IMG/VR virus record: IMGVR_UViG_3300007516_000197
Coordinates: 1-20,477 of that record
Length of the DNA stretch: 20,477 nucleotides
Source of the DNA: a virus
Direction: 5' to 3' (one strand)
Position 1 is the stretch's first letter; every line of letters starts with the position of its first letter. Shown piece by piece: positions 7,104 through 13,288 of this stretch. A model generated the notes under the pieces. It ran no database searches. It was not told where the DNA came from and saw only the letters and a program-made list of their open reading frames with translations. Made by a program: the position numbers and the translations under genes.

Positions 7104-7153
7104 TTCGACGTAACTGGAATTCGTCATCCCAATTCGACGTAAAAGCTTCGTCA
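7104..7153 (+). repeat. Tandem repeats in the capsid mRNA leader
   Basis: The leader holds two copies of a bipartite unit: TTCGACGTAA ... TTCGTCA at 7104-7126 and again at 7133-7153, the second with a shorter middle. In each copy GACG can pair with CGTC, giving two successive small hairpins. Such repeats might stabilise the message or bind a regulator; no known riboswitch is recognised. Confidence 0.6.
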
Positions 7154-7199
7154 GCTATAAGACAAAATATTATCTGAGTATGATTAGTAAGGAATAGAT

Positions 7200-9574
7200 A
7201 TGTCTATTACAACTACTAGTTCATTGCCGGCACCGGTACAACAATCATTTAGTTATAAATTATTGAGTGTCCCAGTTCCTAATATGATTCATAAAATACC
7301 TGCGATGTTGAAGCAAATGCCTCGCAATGGTGGTACAACTTTACGTATGCGTAGATATAATCCTCTTGCGGTTGCAATGGTACCACTTGGAAATTCAGGT
7401 ATTACTCCTCCAGCGCAAAATTTAACAGCAATTGATATTGATGTTAAATTAAGTTTCTACGGTTTTAACTAGGTGCCGTAGTCTGGTTCTGTCATTTAGA
7501 CCTACGTAATCCTTAATGAACAGGTTACGTTACAGAATCAGGATCCCGTTAAGTGAAAGCGGGATTAAAACCTGCCCTAATTGACTTGGAAGCCTAAGGC
7601 GAAAGCTATGGTGACAAGGGCCAAGGACTAGTAAAGCTATTAGTCCAGGCTGAACGACTTAACGGGCGGGGACTCTTACTTACAAGAGTCATGCGAAAGT
7701 CTGAACAATATTCGAAAGATATTGAGGCGAATCCGAAGAGGTTTGCCCGCCACGTAAGTGGTCATAAAAGTAACAGAATGTTTAAATGAATGTGCAGCCA
7801 GATTAGGAGTTTCACTCCGTCAAACAGAAGATCAGTTAACTCGTGACATGTTGGCTTCAACAGCTGCGTTCATTAACTGTACTGCTGGTGTTAACGGTAG
7901 AATTGTTGCCGTTGTAAAATCTCTTTTAATTGACTTGAAGTCCGAAGTGGCATTATTGCTAACCGGTAACAAGGCGCAAGCAAGCGTAAGCTGTGCAGCG
8001 TGAACGACTAAACAAAGAGACTCGTCATAGAATTATGATGAGATGCGATAGTACTGATCTCATGGGATAACCATGAGAGGTGACAGAAATGGTCATCCGC
8101 TTTAATGCTTAGAATTGCCTTTAAGGTTTAACAGATGAATAGTTTTTACAATGTCTTCTCTTTTATTGATGACTTCGGCATAGGAAGATCTAAATTCTTC
8201 AGTATGTCGAGCTCCACCATTTTTGAGAGTTGTATTGTAAAATTCAATGAGTTTTTCAAGAACAGGCTTTTTATGTTTGATGAATGGATGAATTTTATGC
8301 AATATCTTAGAAAGAGCATTTCCGGAGAGTCTCCAGCACAGTTGGTTTCTTCTCCCGTATCCTTTGCTGATTCTATTGATAAAGTTTATATGTCCTCCGA
8401 ATCTTTCAAGAAGCCATTTGAAAACTGGCGCTTTTGTATTATTGAGTTGCAGCATTATCTTGTAAGTATAATTAGGGTTATTTTTAGGTTTGTATTTGCT
8501 AATTCCAAGACAACATTCAGCATCTATAAATCCAGCAAGGTATGCATAATCTTCTTCAGATGGATTAATAGTGCTTTTGGATGGAGTAAAAATATCTTTA
8601 TGATGTTTCGAAACCAAATTACAACTATCTTTTTTAAGCCTAATATCCAAAAACAATCGTTCTTTTTCTTTGATATCTTGAACATTTGCAAATTGTTGAA
8701 ATATAGAAAGCTCTTCTTTCTTTTCGACAATATATATCTTTATCAGATCACAAAGATTAAGAGCATTTTGTTTTCTTATCGTAAGATAATGAAGTGGTTT
8801 ATGGTCCAGGATTGCTTTCTGAGAAAATATAGACCCTCCAAATTGATCCTTAAATACTTTAAGAACCTCAATGTTTACAGAAGAAATATTTATAGAGACA
8901 TTATATTTTGGTGTTATTTTGTTTTTTGTGTTAGACTTACCAATGAAGAAACACCCGTCTCCATCGATATATCCAGCTGCGTATGCGGCGTCAAATTTAT
9001 TCATTATGTTAAAATTATATGTTCTTATAGCGCTAAAGTCAATAAAGTAACAGATTCGGACAATCCTACAGAATTAACACGTTCTGATGTTGATGATGTT
9101 GTGCGTGCTCTTTTAGGAGCTAACGCGTATACCATCCTTGATAACATTGAAGGTGAAGATAAATTTGGTACAGCGCCTGTTCGTGATGCGTATTTTGCGC
9201 TTACACATACAGATATGACCAAAGATTTGGATGCTGTTGATGGATTCATTCAGAAGAATCAATATCCTTCACCTATGAATGCGTTGCGTTCTGAGTGGGG
9301 TGCTATTGGTAACCTTCGTTTCCTAGTTTCATCTATTGGTTCTATTACAAAAAATGCTTCAAATCTGAACTCTGATGTGTATAACATCTTCTGTGTAGGT
9401 ATGGAAGCTTATGCTTGTATTGAGCAAGATGGATATTCAGCTCAATTTATCTATAGACCACCGGTTTATGATGGACCATTAGCCCTTAATGCGTCAGTCG
9501 GTTACAAGTTTTCAGAAGCGCCTCGCATTCTCAATGACCTTTGGGTATTGAATTTGCGTTCAACTTTAAGTTAA
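7200..9574 (+). CDS. Major capsid protein (N4-gp56 family), split by three introns
   Basis: The gene is in four exons: 7200-7463, 7500-7549, 7781-7898 and 9059-9574 (264 + 50 + 118 + 516 nt), rejoining to 315 codons plus stop. The product is the coat protein that builds the capsid shell. Exon 1 begins MSITTTSSLPAPVQQSFSYK and ends SFYG. The 50-nt exon 2 encodes TYVILNEQVTLQNQDP. Exon 3 encodes LNECAARLGVSLRQTEDQ through TAGVNG. Exon 4 runs from DNPTELTRSDVDD to the end. Junctions were fixed by family resemblance and independently by group I pairing: each 5' exon ends in U paired with G, and each intron ends in G. AAGGA precedes ATG 7200. Unspliced, translation stops at TAG 7470, giving a 90-residue fragment. 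The coat call is strong; removal of the first 36-nt interruption is inferred. Confidence 0.9.
7464..7499 (+). other. 36-nt coreless group I-like intron in capsid gene
   Basis: This insertion separates GGT (7461-7463) from ACC (7500) in the capsid frame and contains TAG three times in frame (7470, 7479, 7497). Exon bases CTACGGT (7457-7463) pair with GCCGTAG (7475-7481) as a 7-bp P1 whose last pair is U7463.G7475, the hallmark of a group I 5' splice site. The five bases just upstream, TAGGT (7470-7474), pair with the first bases of exon 2, ACCTA (7500-7504), as P10, and the insertion ends in G7499. Only 18 nt remain after P1, so no P3-P8 core can fit. A second small hairpin (7485-7490 with 7498-7502) spans the 3' junction. 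It could be trans-spliced, a deletion relic, or an assembly artefact. Confidence 0.7.
7550..7780 (+). ncRNA. Group I intron, 231 nt, no ORF
   Basis: Exon bases ATCCCGT (7543-7549) pair with GCGGGAT (7559-7565) as P1, with U7549.G7559 at the splice site. The 3' exon TTT (7781-7783) pairs with AAA (7556-7558) as a short P10, and the intron ends in G7780. An R-like element CTGAACGACTTAAC (about 7650-7663) and S-like ATGCGAAAGTCTGA (7691-7704) supply P7 through GACT/AGTC. GGACTA/TAGTCC (7625-7645) forms a P6-type stem. It has no reading frame. Its 3' end AAAGTAACAG and the segment TAATTGACTTG recur in the next intron, so the two are related. Splicing restores the capsid frame as GT|T Val, then LNECAAR. 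Confidence 0.88.
8102..9004 (-). CDS. LAGLIDADG homing endonuclease, antisense within intron
   Basis: A 300-residue, two-motif (monomeric) LAGLIDADG enzyme. Motif 1 is AAGYIDGDG at residues 9-17, with Asp16 as likely metal-binding acid. Motif 2 is LAGFIDAEC at 156-164, with Glu163. The linker of about 140 residues and the overall length are normal for the monomeric class, and both acids are retained, so it is probably active. These enzymes cut intronless alleles so that repair copies the intron in. It is encoded antisense to the capsid gene, so translating it cannot interfere with intron folding in the capsid transcript. No Shine-Dalgarno sequence precedes ATG 9004, but a strong promoter lies so close that the message should be nearly leaderless. 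The family is common in organelles and archaea and, as far as I know, infrequent in phages. Confidence 0.92.
   Translation of the reverse strand: MNKFDAAYAAGYIDGDGCFFIGKSNTKNKITPKYNVSINISSVNIEVLKVFKDQFGGSIFSQKAILDHKPLHYLTIRKQNALNLCDLIKIYIVEKKEELSIFQQFANVQDIKEKERLFLDIRLKKDSCNLVSKHHKDIFTPSKSTINPSEEDYAYLAGFIDAECCLGISKYKPKNNPNYTYKIMLQLNNTKAPVFKWLLERFGGHINFINRISKGYGRRNQLCWRLSGNALSKILHKIHPFIKHKKPVLEKLIEFYNTTLKNGGARHTEEFRSSYAEVINKREDIVKTIHLLNLKGNSKH
9014..9042 (-). promoter_or_regulatory. Near-consensus antisense promoter for the endonuclease gene
   Basis: Read on the minus strand, TTGACT (9042-9037) and TATAAT (9019-9014) are separated by exactly 17 bases, one mismatch from the sigma70 consensus. 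Transcription should start near 9007, three or four bases before the endonuclease ATG at 9004. The promoter lies inside the 3' end of intron 3, so the element carries its own expression signal. Confidence 0.75.
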
Positions 9575-9587
9575 GAAGGGATAATCG

Positions 9588-10580
9588 ATGGATAATACTA
9601 TTATTCAACAAGGTAGATTTACTTCTACCGGAGCTTCTGTAAGAGTTCCTATTCGATCTGATGTAGATTGGATGGCTGTTTATAACGTAACTCAAGCTGC
9701 TGCGTCTCAAACAACTGCTATTGGTGTTAAGTATTACTGGCAACGAGGTTTCCCGGCTGGTGCTAAATGGTCAACATTAAAATCAAATTCTGCTAACGCT
9801 GCTAATTTAGAAGCGTATGCAACAACTCTTGGTTTTACATTGTTTGATACATCTCTTCAAACAGTTGGCTCTTTAAATGCAACTATTACTGCAATATCAG
9901 GCGCTGCTATACCTGTTGTTTCAAACTCTGGAACAAACGGTATAGCTGTTGGTGATGTTGTTAGAATTACAAATGCTGTTGGTGGAGCTCAGCTTGGTGG
10001 AATCGATTTCACTGTTGGTTATAATACACTAACATCTGGAACATTCAGCCTTGATTATATGCCTCAAATAGTTGCTTCTACAACTGGAGACTGGAGAAAG
10101 ATTAACTTTCAGCCACTATTTTATCCTCGTCGTAGAGTTATTACAAATATTACAACAGCTTCTCAAGCTGTTGTAACTTTATCAGTAGTTCATCAATATA
10201 TTGTTGGACAATCTATTCGTATGGTAGTTCCAGATGTATTTGGAATGACAGAGATGGATGGTATTTTAGCTAATATTGTTGCAGTTGATGAAACGCCAAC
10301 TACTGGAAACACAATTACTATAGATGTTGATTCATCAGCATTTACAACATTTGCATTCCCGTTAACAGCTATTTCTCCATTTACTCCTGCTGAAACAGTT
10401 CCAGTTGGTGAAGATACTTCGAGCGCTCTTGCTCTTGGTGCTGATATCCTAGCTGATGCTACTGTCAACAGAGGATCAATTGGAATGATGCTACAGGGTG
10501 GTTCAAGCTGTCCTGCTGGTGCTGATAACGATGTAATCTACTGGGTTGCTGGTAAATCTTTTGGTGTTGATAATCTCTAA
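9588..10580 (+). CDS. Capsid decoration-like structural protein with repeated beta domain
   Basis: A 330-residue, Thr/Ala/Val/Gly-rich, beta-type protein immediately after the capsid gene, with GAAGGG upstream of ATG 9588. The N-terminal part (about 1-95) includes VKYYWQRGFPAGAKW. Residues about 97-170 and 180-270 each look like an FCCH-type beta domain (the module named for ubiquitin-activating E1 enzymes and found in phage structural proteins). The second has the pattern HQYIVGQSIRMVVP, FGM, then TITIDVD. The second domain is clearly similar to the 121-residue protein at 11156. Position and fold class suggest a head decoration or fibre protein on the capsid. Family knowledge is from memory; the exact virion role is inferred. 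Confidence 0.7.
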   Translation: MDNTIIQQGRFTSTGASVRVPIRSDVDWMAVYNVTQAAASQTTAIGVKYYWQRGFPAGAKWSTLKSNSANAANLEAYATTLGFTLFDTSLQTVGSLNATITAISGAAIPVVSNSGTNGIAVGDVVRITNAVGGAQLGGIDFTVGYNTLTSGTFSLDYMPQIVASTTGDWRKINFQPLFYPRRRVITNITTASQAVVTLSVVHQYIVGQSIRMVVPDVFGMTEMDGILANIVAVDETPTTGNTITIDVDSSAFTTFAFPLTAISPFTPAETVPVGEDTSSALALGADILADATVNRGSIGMMLQGGSSCPAGADNDVIYWVAGKSFGVDNL

Positions 10581-10602
10581 CACTTTAAGGCGGTCTTTAA
10601 TT

Positions 10603-10671
10603 TGTAATAATATAATTTATTACATATAGAATTACATGGATGTAGGGCGTAGTTTTTCTACATCCATGTAA
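10603..10671. terminator. Two hairpins after the decoration gene
   Basis: TGTAATAA/TTATTACA (10603-10610, 10617-10624) forms an 8-bp hairpin. TTACATGGATGTAG (10632-10645) pairs perfectly over 14 bp with CTACATCCATGTAA (10658-10671). The second is not followed by a T-run on the plus strand (AAAATTG follows), so plus-strand termination is uncertain. RNA processing or stability is an alternative role. Confidence 0.6.
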
Positions 10672-10719
10672 AAATTGAATCAGATTCCGGGATTACATCC
10701 CAAAACATGAAAGGAACTT

Positions 10720-11136
10720 ATGGCTACAGAAGCAAATGTAAAACGTTCAACTAAAGAGAATCCTTTAGCGACACCTGAGTTCAAAATTCAATTAAAAGAA
10801 CTTAGAGATAAAGAACGTGAGATGGTTAAAGGGATCTTTAGATTTCATGAAGTTCCTAATGGAAGAATGGATTTTATGTTTAAGAAATATAAACAAGATC
10901 CAATTGAAAAATTTAGTATGATTGACGGTCAAGTTTATACGGTACCTCTTGGGGTTGCTCGACACTTAAATACTAATGTTAAGTATCCTATCTATACTCA
11001 TTCAAGAATTGACGAGCAAGGCAATACTGAACTTGTTGTAAAAGAGCATATACGTCGATGTAGTTTTCAGAGTTTAGAATTTATGGATCTTCAGGATCAA
11101 TCGACTACCGCGAAAAGCAATACAATACGTGGTTAG
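10720..11136 (+). CDS. Conserved phage structural-module protein, 138 aa
   Basis: A soluble protein of 138 residues. It has a charged helical N-terminus (LKELRDKEREMVKGIFRF), then a compact region with VPNGRMDFMFKKYKQD, YTVPLGVARHLN and a C-terminal RRCSFQSLEFMD. AAAGGA precedes ATG 10720. I recall similar uncharacterised proteins after the coat and decoration genes in N4-gp56-type podoviruses, but no function is known to me. It is followed 20 bases later by the next head gene, so they are probably cotranscribed. Confidence 0.7.
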   Translation: MATEANVKRSTKENPLATPEFKIQLKELRDKEREMVKGIFRFHEVPNGRMDFMFKKYKQDPIEKFSMIDGQVYTVPLGVARHLNTNVKYPIYTHSRIDEQGNTELVVKEHIRRCSFQSLEFMDLQDQSTTAKSNTIRG

Positions 11137-11155
11137 ATAAATAATAGGATAAGTT

Positions 11156-11521
11156 ATGGCTATTCTTGCTCAACAGTTTCCCGTTTTTCAGAAAGCAATG
11201 CGTATTATTGCTAGTATTACTAATGCGTATCCAGCTGCTGTTACTACGACATTTGATCATCAATATATTACAGGAATGATTGTTCGATTAAATGTTCCTA
11301 CTGGGTTTGGAATGCTTCAAGCTAATCAATTGTATGGACCTATTATCGTAACGGGCGATACTACCTTTACAATTGATATTGATACCACTTACTTTGATGC
11401 GTTTTCTGCTCCTGTGACGTACCCTTTAAGTTATCAATATGCCCAAGTAACACCAATTGGAGAGGTATCTTCTATGTTGACCGCTGCTACTCAAAACGTG
11501 TTACCTTATATCGCTTCATAA
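11156..11521 (+). CDS. Small beta-domain structural protein (FCCH-like)
   Basis: The 121-residue protein consists almost entirely of one FCCH-like domain. It has MRIIASITNAYPAAV, then DHQYITGMIVRLNVP (34-48), GFGMLQANQLYGPI and TTFTIDIDT, ending TPIGEVSSML. It aligns by eye along its whole length with residues about 180-281 of the 330-residue protein at 9588, including the His-Gln-Tyr-Ile motif, Gly-Met, the TIDID-type strand and the VG/IGE end. The two probably arose by duplication. TAGGAT lies upstream of ATG 11156. A minor head or connector-region component is likely, but the location in the virion is not shown. Confidence 0.65.
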   Translation: MAILAQQFPVFQKAMRIIASITNAYPAAVTTTFDHQYITGMIVRLNVPTGFGMLQANQLYGPIIVTGDTTFTIDIDTTYFDAFSAPVTYPLSYQYAQVTPIGEVSSMLTAATQNVLPYIAS

Positions 11522-11606
11522 GGTAATTTATGTCTCCTGCTACTTAAATTTATAAAACTTATTATTATGAGGTTTAAATTCATGGCTTTAAATATGGGAG
11601 TATTAA

Positions 11607-12689
11607 ATGCCTACTTTTGTACCTGATAACACTTATTCAACTTTAAGTCGCATTCAGATTAAAGTCAGACGACTCACACGTAGCCTTTCTGAGAATCAAC
11701 TTTCAACGTCTGAGTTAAATAATTATATTAATACTGCAGTTCTTTATGACTTCCCAGAGCATCTAAAACTTTTCAATCTGAAAACAACGTTTACTTTTTT
11801 TACTGATCCTTATGTCGATGTGTACGAAACGAGTACTAATACGGCGAGTCCTTTATATAACTTCAGTAATAAATACAGCAGTGTTAATCCACCCGTTTAT
11901 ATTGCGGGATATCAAGCACTTTTCAGTGAGTCTCGTGACCAGTTCTTTGGTATATATCCGATGCTTAATAGTATCGCTTCTATTGGTGTAACTGGTAATG
12001 GAATACTAAACTCGTTTTCTGGAGTTATTAATTCACAGCAAGCGATTTCAACAGGTATTAGTGGGCAAACTATATGTTTGTTGAAAAATAACGTCTTATT
12101 TGATTCTTTAGCTACTGATTTAAGTGGTCTTAAAATGATAGATTATCCTATTAGTAGTTCGCTTGGTAACTTGTATATTCCTGGTGGTGCACCTACTTCA
12201 ACAACAGTTCAAGATACTGTTAACTATATTAATTATATTACGGGTCAATTCGTTGTAACATTTCCATCTGCTCCAGGATCTGGTCAGCCAATTAACAGCC
12301 AGACTGTTCCACAGCAGCCAGCATTGCCTCAGGCGATACTTTTCTATGATGGGAAGTTTACAGTACGTCCAGTTCCAGACCAGCCGTACCGTGTAAATAT
12401 GGAAGTGTTTATGAGGCCTGATGAACTCCTTGCAAACAATGATGAGCCAAAGCTTGCAGAATGGTGGCAATATATATCGTATCTCGCCGCAAAGAAAATA
12501 TTTGAAGATCGTATGGATATGGAAAGTGTACGGCAGATACTTCCTGAACTTAAACAACAAGAAATATTAGTATTACGTAGAACTATAGTTCAGCAAACAT
12601 CTCAAAGGGTATCAACTGTATATACTGAACAGACTGGATCTGCGGGTGCTTATGGACCTGGTGCGTTTAGTGGCGGCGGACAATCTTAA
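11607..12689 (+). CDS. Head-tail adaptor / connector protein
   Basis: The 360-residue protein opens with a helical block, IQIKVRRLTRSL then STSELNNYINTAVLYDFPEH (about 17-51). This is the pattern of adaptor proteins that dock under the portal in short-tailed phages (P22 gp4-like / tail-tube A-like). The middle is beta-rich. The C-terminal part has a helical region with WWQYISYLAAKKIFEDRMDM (about 287-306) and ends in a Gly/Ser-rich tail. GGGAG precedes ATG 11607. A 14-codon frame starting at ATG 11582, with its own GAGG, overlaps this start in another phase and might couple translation. The assignment is from pattern and gene order, so the exact adaptor class is open. Confidence 0.7.
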   Translation: MPTFVPDNTYSTLSRIQIKVRRLTRSLSENQLSTSELNNYINTAVLYDFPEHLKLFNLKTTFTFFTDPYVDVYETSTNTASPLYNFSNKYSSVNPPVYIAGYQALFSESRDQFFGIYPMLNSIASIGVTGNGILNSFSGVINSQQAISTGISGQTICLLKNNVLFDSLATDLSGLKMIDYPISSSLGNLYIPGGAPTSTTVQDTVNYINYITGQFVVTFPSAPGSGQPINSQTVPQQPALPQAILFYDGKFTVRPVPDQPYRVNMEVFMRPDELLANNDEPKLAEWWQYISYLAAKKIFEDRMDMESVRQILPELKQQEILVLRRTIVQQTSQRVSTVYTEQTGSAGAYGPGAFSGGGQS

Positions 12690-12714
12690 ACTTATAAATA
12701 ATATAGGATAAATT

Positions 12715-13287
12715 ATGGCATATAATGCAAATATTCCAGCTGCAGGCGATTTAATATCGCAGTCTCAGTCACAAATACTTGCTAACTTTCAAGCACTTTC
12801 TTCTGTTGGTAATGGATACCTTGATATGACGGTGAAAGTAGCAGCTCCAACTTTAGGTTCTGGTGACACGGGTCTTTATAACCTCAATAATGCAACGACT
12901 TTAACTAATGAGACGTATTTATCTCTTAATAGAACCGCTCCTGCTGATGCTCCAGCTTTTGCTCCCATGTCAGCTTCAGTGCTAAGCAATACGGTGATGG
13001 CAAATAGTAGTAATGGTTGGACTTATCTTCCAAGTGGAATACTTATTAAATGGGGATCCGTTGCAGCAACAACCGCTACAGTTTCAATCACTCCTACAGT
13101 TAGCTCTGGTGGCCCTAATTTTAATTATATTTTCCGAGTAATGCTTACTCCGTTTGATAGTTCAACTAATACAAACTTTACCTGCGGACAAAGAACTTCG
13201 TTCACTGCTGTAAGTGGAGATTTTACTGCATATTGCGCTAATCCATCTGCGACAACTGTTATAAGTTATTTGATTATAGGGGTATAA
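12715..13287 (+). CDS. Tail-tip or fibre-like protein, 190 aa
   Basis: A 190-residue beta-rich protein. The N-terminal part (about 1-60) is Gln/Ser-rich with a helix, SQSQSQILANFQALSS. The C-terminal half has the signature GWTYLPSGILIKWGS (about 102-116), followed by alternating strands and ending SYLIIGV. That Gly-Leu-x-x-Trp-Gly pattern resembles the C-terminal domain of gp53-like tail-fibre proteins, usually a receptor-facing or trimerising module. TAGGAT precedes ATG 12715. Its stop is one base before the next gene's ATG, so it is tightly coupled to the tail hub gene. The function is inferred from this motif and position. Confidence 0.6.
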   Translation: MAYNANIPAAGDLISQSQSQILANFQALSSVGNGYLDMTVKVAAPTLGSGDTGLYNLNNATTLTNETYLSLNRTAPADAPAFAPMSASVLSNTVMANSSNGWTYLPSGILIKWGSVAATTATVSITPTVSSGGPNFNYIFRVMLTPFDSSTNTNFTCGQRTSFTAVSGDFTAYCANPSATTVISYLIIGV

Positions 13288-13288
13288 T

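Larger units (their letters stand above)
7899..9058 (+). mobile_element. Group I intron with antisense homing endonuclease gene
   Basis: Exon bases AACGGT (7893-7898) pair with GCCGTT (7908-7913) as P1, with U7898.G7908 at the splice site. The 3' exon GACAAT (9059-9064) pairs with ATTGTT (7902-7907) as a 6-bp P10, and the intron ends in G9058. The core contains TAATTGACTTG, R-like GTGAACGACTAAAC (about 8000-8013) and S-like ATGCGATAGTACTGA (about 8043-8057), with P7 from ACTA/TAGT. Beyond the core, the peripheral region is filled by a LAGLIDADG gene on the opposite strand (8102-9004). The last bases, AAAGTAACAG (9044-9053), match intron 2. Splicing joins GGT to GAC, giving VNG-DNPTEL, the expected capsid sequence. 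Confidence 0.9.

Noticed and set aside
7458-7505. Translational bypass (ribosome hop) over the 36-nt insertion, T4 gene 60 style
   Set aside because: No landing codon matching GGT gives the correct resumption, because the codon before ACC is TAG. A TAC-to-TAC hop (7458 to 7503) is formally possible but would drop two residues from the SFYGTYV block, and the P1/P10/terminal-G signature favours splicing. Peptide mass spectrometry would decide.
7464-7780. One intron running from 7464 to 7780
   Set aside because: Joining 7463 to 7781 gives GGT TTT AAA TGA, an immediate stop, and would discard 7500-7549, which encodes conserved coat sequence.
7758-8003. Separate small gene covering capsid exon 3
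   Set aside because: Only the bases 7781-7898 match the coat family; the flanks are intron sequence.
8135-9058. Long plus-strand open frame continuous with the last capsid exon
   Set aside because: It reads the antisense of the LAGLIDADG gene, giving Phe/Ile/Lys-rich nonsense. The genuine coding part begins at 9059, as shown by family resemblance and the intron end.
7550-9058. Group II intron or riboswitch as explanation of the structured capsid-gene inserts
   Set aside because: P1 with U.G at the 5' site, P10 pairing, R/S-like core motifs and a terminal G are group I features. No group II domain V hairpin or GTGYG start is present.
12198-12560. Minus-strand 120-codon frame
   Set aside because: It is an antisense shadow of the adaptor gene with no ribosome site and an implausible Trp/Tyr/Arg-rich composition.
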